Assembly (NCBI RefSeq): GCF_003815655.1 | Contig: NZ_CP033917.1 | Span: 248,001-312,000 of the forward strand | Source: Chryseobacterium sp. G0201 | GTDB lineage: Bacteria; Bacteroidota; Bacteroidia; Flavobacteriales; Weeksellaceae | Reading direction: 5' to 3' | DNA: 64,000 bases | Shown here: one piece after another, positions 36,378-45,139 of the stretch | Layout of the letters: every line of letters begins with the position of its first letter | How positions within the stretch are numbered: the first letter of the stretch is position 1 | Notes under the pieces: model-generated | Database searches by the model: none | What the model was told of the DNA's origin: nothing | The model's input: only the letters and a program-made list of their open reading frames with translations | Translations under genes and position numbers: made by a program

Positions 36378-37028
36378 TCAATTTTTAAAGTACAGTAATA
36401 AAGTGCATAAACCATTAAATATCAAAATTCCTACCCCGCACCACATCGACAACCGAATTCTTTTTTTCAAATCGTGATTTGAAATATAGGTGAATAGCAA
36501 ACAGGCAAAAAATCCTGCCAAAGCCGTGAATATGCAGGTGAAAAAGAGCATAAGCCAATTGATTTCTAAGGCATTGGCACTTGTCTGAGAATCTGAATCT
36601 GAAATTTTAACCTTTTCACCCATTTCTAAAGGTTTATTGGTGGTATAGTCTAATGTTTTTATGATTTCCTTTCCGTTCTCATTAATATATTTAACCTTTG
36701 GGAAAAATACCGGACGATCGTAATAAGAAGATCCTTTGAAACTTTGCGTTTTCACAAGTTCTTTTTTGTAACCGATTACTGTTGCTTCATATTTTAATTC
36801 CACATAAGCTCTGTATGTTTTCTCCCAGATAAAAGTGTATGACGACACAAAAGTCATTGTATTGATACAAATCATTAAAAGACAGACAAAGAAAAGAACA
36901 AATCCTTTTTCTATGATGCCTCCTTCCTTTTTATCGGGTGATTTGCTGCGTAATTTTTTATAAATTCTATATCCGATAAATACAGAAATTATATTGATTA
37001 AAACGACAAAGAATCCAAAAAAAGTCAT
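36378..37028 (-). CDS. DUF3592-like membrane protein
   Basis: This 216-residue protein has about four membrane segments: residues 3-20, 45-66, and a pair near 160-182 and 194-212. The soluble part between them (YEATVIGYKKELVKTQSF ... KVKYINENGKEIIKTLDY ... GEKVKI) looks like the small beta-domain of DUF3592 proteins. It lies four bases downstream of the 273-residue gene, so it is translationally close to the T6SS cargo genes. An immunity role is possible but unproven. Confidence 0.68.
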   Translation of the reverse strand: MTFFGFFVVLINIISVFIGYRIYKKLRSKSPDKKEGGIIEKGFVLFFVCLLMICINTMTFVSSYTFIWEKTYRAYVELKYEATVIGYKKELVKTQSFKGSSYYDRPVFFPKVKYINENGKEIIKTLDYTTNKPLEMGEKVKISDSDSQTSANALEINWLMLFFTCIFTALAGFFACLLFTYISNHDLKKRIRLSMWCGVGILIFNGLCTLLLYFKN

Positions 37029-37032
37029 GCTG

Positions 37033-37854
37033 CTAAATAATAGTTAATCCGTTTTGTCTGGATCTCATGTGTAATTTCACTTCCAATTCTACGTTACTTT
37101 GTTCCTCAAGATCAGGACTCTTAAACTGTAATGCCTGAGAACCATCTTTTCTCATTAATCGTACTAATTTTCCATCGCCCATAATTTCCATCTTTACATT
37201 TTCACGACTCAATTCTTCAACTGGCAATTTTTGAGAAAACAGCTGTACACCGCCTTCTAAAAAATCTTTTTTCCGGTCTTCACTAAAATAGAATGCCTGC
37301 TCCTGAAGATTTCTCTTTTCAGCCGACATTTCCAAATATTTATTAAAATCATGCTGTTCTAACACTTCTTTTATCTTCCAATAATAAGTATAAACTTCAT
37401 TAAAAAGTTCTTTTTCGGGAATATCTTTTAAGTTAACAGAATTCTGCCATCCATCCAATACAAAAGGAAGTTCTACCTCGATCTCTGTTGCGATTTCAAA
37501 ATGAGGATATCTGATATTTGAACTCAGACCATTCCATGGTGATTCTATTTTAGGGCCAAATGAAACCCGCGTTTCCTTAATATTATCGGCATCAGCAACA
37601 AAAAGATCAATACCAAGATATGAATTTTCTTCGGTTAACAACTGCTCTCCATGTTTGGGTGCCATTTTGCCCACCACTTTATATTTACCACTTTGCAAAA
37701 GAACATGATTAATGGGTGCCATTACCATATTTCTTTCGTTTCCGCCCGTTTTTTCTCCTGTCCATTCATCTACAAGTACATCATTTACGTAAACTTCTGT
37801 TGCGCAGAATGAATTAACGTTTAAATGATAGTACGGATTCTGTATTTTATCCAT
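37033..37854 (-). CDS. Unrecognised soluble protein downstream of the 894-residue protein
   Basis: This 273-residue protein has no signal peptide or membrane segment, so it is probably cytoplasmic. The N-terminal half is beta-rich (FCATEVYVNDVLVDEW, HVLLQSGKYKVVGKM). The middle is helical and charged (about 160-215), and the C-terminus ends in a beta-rich region. I recognise no family. It starts eight bases after the 894-residue gene, the tightest coupling in the run. That suggests a chaperone/adaptor or immunity partner of that protein. Confidence 0.7.
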   Translation of the reverse strand: MDKIQNPYYHLNVNSFCATEVYVNDVLVDEWTGEKTGGNERNMVMAPINHVLLQSGKYKVVGKMAPKHGEQLLTEENSYLGIDLFVADADNIKETRVSFGPKIESPWNGLSSNIRYPHFEIATEIEVELPFVLDGWQNSVNLKDIPEKELFNEVYTYYWKIKEVLEQHDFNKYLEMSAEKRNLQEQAFYFSEDRKKDFLEGGVQLFSQKLPVEELSRENVKMEIMGDGKLVRLMRKDGSQALQFKSPDLEEQSNVELEVKLHMRSRQNGLTII

Positions 37855-37862
37855 TGTTATAT

Positions 37863-40547
37863 TTAAATATAATGTTTTTCAAAATAATATTCTGATTTAT
37901 CCAAAGCCTTTTCTTCCATTTTAAAACTGCTTTTCCACCAGCCAACTTCACCTTCTACCGTTCCTGTAATAATCACTCCTGAAAATTTTATAACAGGTTG
38001 ATAATACAATCCTTTATCATCAGAATTGATAATAAAATCTCCGCCAAAGAATGCTTCACCTTCCAATCTGGCTTCAGCTCTAAAGTCAATTATTTTCTTT
38101 TGTTTATTTGAATTAAACTTACCTCCAACTTCAATGGCCAGTACAATTTTTACGCCCATTTTACCGCCGATAGTGGTTTTTCCGTCAAGACTTACTTTGC
38201 CACCTATAATTTTAAGCGCTTCCATTTCGATCTCCAGCTCACCATAAAAAGTTCCTGTGAATGTAACAGCGCCACCAATTTTTTCAATTCCTTTTCTGAA
38301 TTTATCAATTAATTTAGCTGCTGCAGGGTTTCCGGTTAATCCATACGACAATGCCGTGATTGCACAACCGAGGATATCTATGACTACTTCTGCACCAATA
38401 ATAGGTTTTAAGCCTACATTAATTTCTCCTGTAGTTCCTAATACTTTGGAAGTTCCCTGTCTTTCCAAATACCATTTTCCTACAAAGGTCAATTTTGGAT
38501 ATCTGATATCAAAACCTACTGGTATTCCTGTAGTTTTAGCCGTACTCTGAGCAAAATTAATGACATCCTGCAAAATTCCTATAACACGGGCAATAAAACT
38601 GGCTGCCAGCTGAATTCTATCTGAAAATTCATTGGTAAAAGATCTTTTGGTAACACCGTTGTTCCATTCCGCTGCTAATCCGACTCCTATTGAGATCGGA
38701 ACTTTCCCCGTTTCATTCATCCTCCATCGCTTATACCCTGCTTCTCTTGATTTTTCCTGATGCTTGGCATATATGTTACCAGGTGGCATATTGGCTGCTT
38801 TATAATTGGAGACATTTATTAAAAACTCAAATGCCAGTTCCCATCTGATGTCCGGATAAGCGTTAATTAGGATAGTCGTTCTTTTTTCATTACTGAAAAA
38901 TCTACAGCTGTGAACATGCAAATGAAACTGGTTCGGATTAGTTGCCGATGGCCAAATATACTTTATCGGGTTAATAGTAAACCTCGTTAAATCCGAATAT
39001 ATAGGGTAACTGAAAGAAGGGGTATCAAATGTTTTTTTTGTATCACCGCTATCTATTGCCTGCCCTACATCTACAATGTAACTTTGCTTTTTATGCTTAT
39101 TTTTTCCTCTAAAACAAGCTTTTGTATCATAACCAGTAATATCTATGGTTAATTCTTTTTTTACAGGCACCACGATCTTATCCCAAGCAGTAGGTTTACT
39201 GGGTGCTATTACTTCATAAATAACCGTATGGGCATCATGCGCATTGAATGTAAAGGAAATATCAACTCTCCTATTGCTCTCATAATCCCTTTCATTTTTA
39301 TATTTAATATTATCTCTGCCCAATTTATCATCAGTAGGATCTATTTCTCCTTTTCCGACTGAGATTATTCTTCTAGGATCCAAGCCACCATCTGCAAAGA
39401 ATTTTTTCACAATATCTGATCTTCTTTGCGAGAGACCTTTGTTGTAATTTTCTTTTCCGATAACACATGCGTAACCACTTAGATTGATCGTAGAATCTTT
39501 ATGTTCTAAAAGGAATTTCAGTACATTATTAAGGACGGCTTCACCGTCTTTATCTATTACCGTAGAATCAAATTTATAATAAATCGTTCTATAGATTTTT
39601 TCTTCAAGAGCTTGTCCTGCTATTTTTCTTAGTCCTTTACCATTTTCAAATACAGGAACTGTTGTAACGGCTGCTTTTCCATCTTTTTTCTCGGTTTCTG
39701 AAATTTTTATAACTTCAAATTTACATGGTTCATACCTTTCGGCATTTACATCCGGTTTGTATACTTTTGTTGGAGTTTGATTTTTGCTGACATTTGCATT
39801 GGTAGTAATGACCTTATTTTTTACATTCAGATAAATGGCATGAAGCTCATCACCCAGACTATCTTTAATGTACTTTTTTGAACTATTGTCTTTTACTTTT
39901 ATATAAAACTCTTCTACGTTTTGGATGTTCTCAACATGTGCCATCCAAGAATAAGTATTTTCTATTTTTAAATTAACCTCACCGTCAATTACCTGAACAT
40001 CGGTATAAACATGTACTACCTTATCTTTTTTGGCTGCCTGCTGGTTCCAAAGTTCTATCGTGAGATTATTTCCGTTGAGTCCCTCTGTTGTAAGATTAAG
40101 ATAAACGAGGTGCCCATAGGAAATATATTTGTTTTTATCTTTATTTTTAATACTGGTTTTACTTCCTCTTTGGGTCGTCCATTTGCTGGTGACAATTTTG
40201 GGTTCGCACCAACCTTTTACATATAAACCAACATTGTTTTTAGTATCTCTTTTACCCGAAAGACTAGCTTCGATATAATAATTATAGCTTCCGCAATACT
40301 GTTTATCAATAAAAAATTTATACCCATTAGTAGATGGAGCCTGATAGATAATAATTTTACGGTCGTTGGTCTGTCTTGTCCAGATTACAGGCTTCTTTTT
40401 GTCTTCGGCAGTGGTATCCGGCAACCATTCTGCAACCTGAAAAGTCACGTCCTGATTGGGCATAATAGTAAATCTCTGACCTGCAACAGACATTTTCGGA
40501 TAATAATTACCCTTTATAATCTTGATTTTTTTTACTCCTTTAGCCAT
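37863..40547 (-). CDS. Large OmpA-domain protein, candidate T6SS cargo or effector
   Basis: This is an 894-residue protein without a signal peptide. Residues 1-320 are beta-rich, with Ig-like segments. Residues about 320-432 form an OmpA-like peptidoglycan-binding domain (YKFDSTVIDKDGEAVLNNVL, LSGYACVIG, SQRRSDIVKKFF, NRRVDISF). The C-terminal 460 residues have no domain that I know. They contain Gly-rich alternating segments (GGAVTFTGTFYGELEIEM, GGKVSLDGKTTIGGKMGVKI) that look like amphipathic strands. Lack of a signal peptide argues against a normal outer membrane protein. With PAAR-like and LysM genes just upstream, delivery by the T6SS spike is the best explanation, as an inference. Confidence 0.75.
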   Translation of the reverse strand: MAKGVKKIKIIKGNYYPKMSVAGQRFTIMPNQDVTFQVAEWLPDTTAEDKKKPVIWTRQTNDRKIIIYQAPSTNGYKFFIDKQYCGSYNYYIEASLSGKRDTKNNVGLYVKGWCEPKIVTSKWTTQRGSKTSIKNKDKNKYISYGHLVYLNLTTEGLNGNNLTIELWNQQAAKKDKVVHVYTDVQVIDGEVNLKIENTYSWMAHVENIQNVEEFYIKVKDNSSKKYIKDSLGDELHAIYLNVKNKVITTNANVSKNQTPTKVYKPDVNAERYEPCKFEVIKISETEKKDGKAAVTTVPVFENGKGLRKIAGQALEEKIYRTIYYKFDSTVIDKDGEAVLNNVLKFLLEHKDSTINLSGYACVIGKENYNKGLSQRRSDIVKKFFADGGLDPRRIISVGKGEIDPTDDKLGRDNIKYKNERDYESNRRVDISFTFNAHDAHTVIYEVIAPSKPTAWDKIVVPVKKELTIDITGYDTKACFRGKNKHKKQSYIVDVGQAIDSGDTKKTFDTPSFSYPIYSDLTRFTINPIKYIWPSATNPNQFHLHVHSCRFFSNEKRTTILINAYPDIRWELAFEFLINVSNYKAANMPPGNIYAKHQEKSREAGYKRWRMNETGKVPISIGVGLAAEWNNGVTKRSFTNEFSDRIQLAASFIARVIGILQDVINFAQSTAKTTGIPVGFDIRYPKLTFVGKWYLERQGTSKVLGTTGEINVGLKPIIGAEVVIDILGCAITALSYGLTGNPAAAKLIDKFRKGIEKIGGAVTFTGTFYGELEIEMEALKIIGGKVSLDGKTTIGGKMGVKIVLAIEVGGKFNSNKQKKIIDFRAEARLEGEAFFGGDFIINSDDKGLYYQPVIKFSGVIITGTVEGEVGWWKSSFKMEEKALDKSEYYFEKHYI

Positions 40548-40558
40548 CAGTTTTTTCT

Positions 40559-41050
40559 TTATATTACACCATCTTTTCCACCTTTGAAAGTAGGCTGTTC
40601 TTTATACATACTTTCTGAATCTACCAACGGATTAATCTGCTGCTGCACATCCGGATCCGCGTTTTTAAAATTTTGCTCACTGGCTTCAGCTCTCTGCCCA
40701 TGATCAATAATCTCAATGCATGGCGTTCCTGCAATGGCGCAAACGGCTTTACTGTCTTCTAAAATGATAAATCCGCCATTGCTGAGCTGTACTTTATCAT
40801 AAAATTTTTGCCATTCGGTGACCATTATTTTGCACGGCGGCGGCGGAACTCCCATTTTGGGGCAGTTTCCGAATGTATTTTTCTCAAATGTAGCGGCTCC
40901 TATTTCTTTTGTGGTGACAATCAGTTTTTTGGAAGCGCTTTTGTCATTTGCATATTCTTTTTTGTGCGAAAGCACTTTTAACTTATCAGGCACTTGCCCA
41001 AATTGGCATTTGCACATAGCACCTTGTACTACAATATGTTTTTCTGCCAT
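40559..41050 (-). CDS. DUF4280 PAAR-like T6SS spike-tip protein
   Basis: This 163-residue protein matches the DUF4280 family, which I place with PAAR-like spike proteins. Its Cys-rich N-terminus (VVQGAMCKCQFG) and central NCPKMGVPPPPCKIMVTEW are characteristic, followed by SKAVCAIAGTPCIEIIDHGQ. The Cys/His residues may bind the metal that sharpens the tip. The last 30 residues are a short extension with no toxin domain. It starts 33 bases after the LysM gene and ends 11 bases before the 894-residue gene, which may ride on it. Confidence 0.85.
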   Translation of the reverse strand: MAEKHIVVQGAMCKCQFGQVPDKLKVLSHKKEYANDKSASKKLIVTTKEIGAATFEKNTFGNCPKMGVPPPPCKIMVTEWQKFYDKVQLSNGGFIILEDSKAVCAIAGTPCIEIIDHGQRAEASEQNFKNADPDVQQQINPLVDSESMYKEQPTFKGGKDGVI

Positions 41051-41083
41051 AATTTTTTAGTCTTTTTATCTGTGTGATATTTT

Positions 41084-42127
41084 TTAATTCTCATCGATAC
41101 TTGCTACAACAACCGAAATCTTTTTTCTCTCTCTCAGCATGATATCGCATTCTAAATACAATGATTCCGGGAAAGAAGTTTTTCCGTTTAAATAATATTG
41201 AATCCTGAAAGATCCATCTTTATTCATCACGGGATTTTCTTCTACAATAAATGAAAAAGGCGCTCCGTTGATAAAATCGTAAGAACTTCTTTCTTCATTT
41301 AATGTTCCGTTTCCTTCAATATTTATTAAATCATATTCATCTTTCAATGGGTCGATCTCCAATTCAATCTGATATTTGGGTTCGACCGGATTATTCACGA
41401 TCGGGAAACTTTCATTTCCATTGATAGTAAAATTCTGACCAAAACTTTGATACACTCCGAGAAATAATGTTCTCAGGAAATAATCATTTTTCAGAAGTAA
41501 ACTTATGGAATCACCTTCACTTAAAGTTTTTTCTATTTTAAGACAATATTCGTCAACAGTTTCACCGTCAAATTCTTTGTATAATTCATTTTTAACATCA
41601 TTCCATCTTTCATTGAATACTGAAAGGTTTTCTACAGCATTAAATTTCCCCTGCTGATCTACACTTACCTGTAAAGGATATAAAACTTTTGAGGTTTTAT
41701 AGGCTAATAAATCTGCAATTTCATTTACTTCTTCTTCATTTAAATAAAGATTCGAAATTCTGTTTATTTCAAAAAAATGTAACTGTTTTTCAGATCTTAA
41801 CCAACGTACGGTAGCTTCATATTTCAGTTCATTTTTATTGTTTCCGTTTTCAATATTGATGATAACACCATATTTGTAGAATGAATTTTCGGGTTGAAAG
41901 ATCAATCTGTTTCCGTGATCGAACTTTACCAATCGATTTTTGTCGGTAACAGCAGTTCTTGGAAGAAAAAGTTCTTTTTGACCTGTAAATTCTATCAAAA
42001 TCATCTCCTTAACACCACAATTGTTATTGTGAAATGACTTTAAAGCATCTTCGGATATGTTGTACAGAGAAGCAACACTTTTTAAAGTTTCGTTTTTCTG
42101 GACGATATGTTTGTTAAATTTCTGCAT
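41084..42127 (-). CDS. LysM-domain protein of the T6SS island
   Basis: I start at the ATG at 42127 (MQKFNKHIVQKNETLKSVAS; 347 residues). The frame can be extended to a TTG at 42142, which is less likely. Residues about 5-50 form a LysM module. The rest is a long region without a known family: it is beta-rich with many acidic residues and ends near MLRERKKISVVVAS. There is no signal peptide, so the LysM part is more likely an adaptor on the T6SS spike, as described for LysM-PAAR-associated genes, than a wall-binding secreted protein. The role is inferred. Confidence 0.75.
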   Translation of the reverse strand: MQKFNKHIVQKNETLKSVASLYNISEDALKSFHNNNCGVKEMILIEFTGQKELFLPRTAVTDKNRLVKFDHGNRLIFQPENSFYKYGVIINIENGNNKNELKYEATVRWLRSEKQLHFFEINRISNLYLNEEEVNEIADLLAYKTSKVLYPLQVSVDQQGKFNAVENLSVFNERWNDVKNELYKEFDGETVDEYCLKIEKTLSEGDSISLLLKNDYFLRTLFLGVYQSFGQNFTINGNESFPIVNNPVEPKYQIELEIDPLKDEYDLINIEGNGTLNEERSSYDFINGAPFSFIVEENPVMNKDGSFRIQYYLNGKTSFPESLYLECDIMLRERKKISVVVASIDEN

Positions 42128-42163
42128 ATAAATGATTTGCAAATAAATATTTTATTCTCAGAT

Positions 42164-42469
42164 TTATTTAATACTGAAAATATATACAGCGAGTAAAATG
42201 ATGCCCACCACGATCAATATTATATTTGTAACTCTATTTTCTTTATTTCTGGATGTAAAAAAGCTCACTATTAATTCTATAAAAAGCAAAAGACACCATA
42301 TTGCCATCCAGCAAACATTTAAAACAAGATCCATTGGAATTGACATTCCGCTGTTTCCTCCTATATTAACCTGCTGAGGATTAAACCAAGAATCCCAATT
42401 ATCGTAAATATATATCGACAAAAAGCCTATTAACAATAATGCGACTCTTACAATCAGGTGTTTTTTCAT
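42164..42469 (-). CDS. Small membrane protein next to the Tle1-like lipase gene
   Basis: This 101-residue protein has three predicted membrane helices: about 7-23, 45-65 and 80-98. The loop between the first two (NWDSWFNPQQVNIGGNSG) is probably periplasmic. It starts 11 bases after the lipase gene. Its size, membrane nature and position fit an immunity or accessory factor of the lipase, but I recognise no family. Confidence 0.7.
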   Translation of the reverse strand: MKKHLIVRVALLLIGFLSIYIYDNWDSWFNPQQVNIGGNSGMSIPMDLVLNVCWMAIWCLLLFIELIVSFFTSRNKENRVTNIILIVVGIILLAVYIFSIK

Positions 42470-42480
42470 TTAATAAAAAA

Positions 42481-43893
42481 TTAATGCAATACTCTTACTC
42501 TGTCTGATGTCGGATCCATTCCAATACCTTCCCTTCTTGCCGACCAGTGCAGATATTTATTTCTAAGAATCCTTAAATCATCCTGTTCCTTCATTTCTCT
42601 CTGATAATCTGCATATTTCTGTTCCGGAATTGATGCTCCTCCGTATGCATTTTCAACATCTTTATATCTTTTGAAGGTGTATTGTTTTCCGTTTTCCATT
42701 GCGTAAGATCTGAGACGGTCTTTTACTCTTACCAACAAAGCATCTTCTGAAATAGAATATTTTTCGTCAGTCAATTTTTTGATAGTTAGGGGAATCGTTT
42801 TCTGAACGCCATGTTCCGCCATAAAATGCAAAGGAACATAACTGTATCTTTTTACCAAATCTCGCGACCCAGATAATGTCAAATAAAAGCCGGGGTTAAT
42901 TTTAAGCTGATCTTCTTTGTACCAGGCATCTGCTATGAGCTGATTTCTTAATGCTTTTAATTTTGCACTGGTTGTCCACGATGTTTCAATTTCTTCCCAG
43001 GTTTCCGTTCCGTCTTCATAAGCTCCGCCAACATCACAGTGTACGCCGGGAAATGTTCTTTCTGTACCTACATGCACATGGGTAAGATCAAAATTTTCTC
43101 TGTGCTCATTTTCTGCCACAAAATGAATAACGGTTTGTGCTCTTCCGATATCATTTAAGCTTAATTCTTCCACATCATTGTGAAAATTCGGTGTAGCAGA
43201 AAAGTTTTTTGAATAAGAAGAAACTGTATCATAAATACCTAAAAATCTGATTTTTAAAACATCAACAACAATTCCTGCTTCCTGAAGTTTCAGTCCTAAA
43301 TGTCCCCATTTCGGAAGTTCCTGACCTTCTACTCCAGTGCCGTCGCTGTCGGAAAGAACTGTCACAGTCATTCCTTCGCTTGAATAGGTTCTTGAGGTTG
43401 CTTTATATTTTGATTTTCCTATTTCATGAACGAAATTTCGAGCCGCCGCCGCACCACGACTAAAACCGAAAACATCAAAAGTAAGTACCGCAATCTTATC
43501 TGCTTTTTTGGCGTTTTTAATATTTTTTACTTTTTTCACGATCTCTTCGCAGCCTTTTCTTACCTTTCCGCGAATTCCGGTAGAGCCAGTTCCGAAGGCA
43601 TAGCCCAACATTGAGTCTTTTTCTTTATCTTCCGTACCAATCCCTTCTATGTAAATGCCAAAATTTTTATCGTAATTATCCCACAAACGTGCTACATTAC
43701 TCCAATCGTTATTGTAACTATTGTTATCGGTAGGATTTCCTCCTTTTTTCTTGTATGCATCAGTTTTTTCCCTTCTTTCGATGGTATTGGTTTTGTTATT
43801 CAGGGTTCCGTCAAAAAACATCCCGAGGGTAATGTCTAAGACCTCCTCTTTGGTTTCTGTTGGTGTATAATCTCCAAATTTATTATTGTGCAT
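42481..43893 (-). CDS. DUF2235 / Tle1-like T6SS phospholipase effector
   Basis: This 470-residue protein is of the DUF2235 alpha/beta-hydrolase family that includes T6SS lipase effectors Tle1. FFDGTLNN is at about residues 26-33, the nucleophile elbow GFSRGAAAARNF (GxSxG) at about 145, LGIYDTVSSY supplies the likely catalytic Asp region, and FPGVHCDVGGAYEDG holds the likely catalytic His. No signal peptide is present, as expected for T6SS cargo. It lies between a DUF2931 lipoprotein gene and a small membrane-protein gene, typical places for immunity genes. Lipid hydrolysis is inferred from the motif set. Confidence 0.88.
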   Translation of the reverse strand: MHNNKFGDYTPTETKEEVLDITLGMFFDGTLNNKTNTIERREKTDAYKKKGGNPTDNNSYNNDWSNVARLWDNYDKNFGIYIEGIGTEDKEKDSMLGYAFGTGSTGIRGKVRKGCEEIVKKVKNIKNAKKADKIAVLTFDVFGFSRGAAAARNFVHEIGKSKYKATSRTYSSEGMTVTVLSDSDGTGVEGQELPKWGHLGLKLQEAGIVVDVLKIRFLGIYDTVSSYSKNFSATPNFHNDVEELSLNDIGRAQTVIHFVAENEHRENFDLTHVHVGTERTFPGVHCDVGGAYEDGTETWEEIETSWTTSAKLKALRNQLIADAWYKEDQLKINPGFYLTLSGSRDLVKRYSYVPLHFMAEHGVQKTIPLTIKKLTDEKYSISEDALLVRVKDRLRSYAMENGKQYTFKRYKDVENAYGGASIPEQKYADYQREMKEQDDLRILRNKYLHWSARREGIGMDPTSDRVRVLH

Positions 43894-43927
43894 CTTTCTT
43901 ATTTTAAAATTGATGAATAAGGATAAA

Positions 43928-44980
43928 TTATTCTATTTTTCGAGATAATCTGATCTTTGCTTTGGTAATGGGAAGCTCCTGTTTTTCTGTTTTTAATGAC
44001 AGAGATGCTTTGGTATTATCAGGATTAACTTTAATCACCAAATCTATCTTTTCATCTTTTCCCAGTTTTTGGAAGAGATCAAAAATTTCTTTTTCGTCAA
44101 AAGAATCTATCCAGACTGCGTATCTGTTTTTGCCTTTATCTCTCCAGTAAAAACCACAGAATTTTGGAACCGCTCTTTTTTGATACGTATCATTATGCAA
44201 ACTTTCTGCGAAAAGATTTTCCTGTTCTCCGTTATAATTATTAAACCCGAAATCGATCCATTCTCCGCCTTCAGGAACTATGACCGAAGGTTTCCAATTA
44301 AATTTCTCTCTGTAAACTTCATAAACATCAGGATTTGGATAGCCTTGTTCTTTTATTTTTGCTCTTATTTCAGGTTTAAATGTTTCATAAGACGGATCAT
44401 CCAACATTCTGTCTGCAAAACCTTCTTTCAACATATATTTTGCATTTTCGTATGCTTTTTCCTTTGTAATAATCGTATCATGAGCCTGAAAAGAACCAAC
44501 TTCAGTCTGGTTTCCCGGTCCGTTGATCCATAAGACAACTTTTCCTTTTGGTGCCAAACCCACTATAAAATTGGTGTAGGTCGTTTTTTTATTATTATCC
44601 TGATCTATAAAACCTTTTTTAAACAGATCATTTATTTTTTCCTTATCTAAATCCCATTTTCCGGTGTAAAATTTTCTTTCAACTAAAGAATACCATGTAA
44701 ATTCTAATTTGTGAGGGATTTCCATTAATCTGGTTTCTACACTCATCGTTCCGCCTTCATTTCCCCAACCTGTATTTTGAGTTCCCCAAATGGCATCAAA
44801 ACCGTAGCTGAAATCATCAGCGATAATAGCTCCTTTATACACTTCCATCGGGTATTCCTGCGGCGCTGAGACGGTTCCCAACCAATTATATTTTTCTTCC
44901 ATTCTTTTATTTTGACAACTTATTAACGAGAAACAGCATACAACAAAAAGAATCAGGAACTTGAATTTATTTGTTCCCAT
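43928..44980 (-). CDS. DUF2931 family lipoprotein
   Basis: This 350-residue lipoprotein (FSLISC, Cys22) is of the DUF2931 type. Two related halves seem present, one around VSAPQEYPMEVYKGAII to the middle and a second around PEGGEWIDFGFNNYNGE and FCGFYWRDKGKNRYAVW. This suggests an internal duplication. DUF2931 genes often sit beside T6SS cargo genes. A periplasmic lipoprotein directly upstream of a lipase effector is a plausible immunity protein. Its start overlaps the end of the 56-residue gene by 14 bases. Confidence 0.82.
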   Translation of the reverse strand: MGTNKFKFLILFVVCCFSLISCQNKRMEEKYNWLGTVSAPQEYPMEVYKGAIIADDFSYGFDAIWGTQNTGWGNEGGTMSVETRLMEIPHKLEFTWYSLVERKFYTGKWDLDKEKINDLFKKGFIDQDNNKKTTYTNFIVGLAPKGKVVLWINGPGNQTEVGSFQAHDTIITKEKAYENAKYMLKEGFADRMLDDPSYETFKPEIRAKIKEQGYPNPDVYEVYREKFNWKPSVIVPEGGEWIDFGFNNYNGEQENLFAESLHNDTYQKRAVPKFCGFYWRDKGKNRYAVWIDSFDEKEIFDLFQKLGKDEKIDLVIKVNPDNTKASLSLKTEKQELPITKAKIRLSRKIE

Positions 44981-45137
44981 GTGACATTATCTTTTTATTG
45001 CTTGCCAAAACAAGGTTTCCTTTTTTAGCTTCGGTATTGATCTTTTGGGCAATTTTTTCAACCTTTTTACCAACACTCAGATGGTAAGAATCATTTACCT
45101 TAATCAATATATTTTTTGCGGTTTTTCTTATTGCCAT
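44967..45137 (-). CDS. 56-residue protein between vgrG and the DUF2931 gene
   Basis: This is a short reading frame: ATG at 45137 and TAA at 44967-44969. It begins two bases after the vgrG stop and overlaps the DUF2931 start by 14 bases, so all three are probably translated in a coupled way. The protein is basic and Lys-rich (MAIRKTAKNILIKVNDSYHL, then SVGKKVEKIAQKINTE) with no membrane segment. I recognise no family. The exact fit between two real genes is the main reason to accept it. It may be a small adaptor or chaperone for the cargo. Confidence 0.7.
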   Translation of the reverse strand: MAIRKTAKNILIKVNDSYHLSVGKKVEKIAQKINTEAKKGNLVLASNKKIMSHGNK

Positions 45138-45139
45138 GA

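Noticed and set aside
44069..44533. 154-codon plus-strand frame
   Set aside because: It is antisense to the DUF2931 lipoprotein gene, which is supported by its lipobox and operon position. The frame is Phe/Ile-rich, typical of antisense to AT-rich coding DNA.
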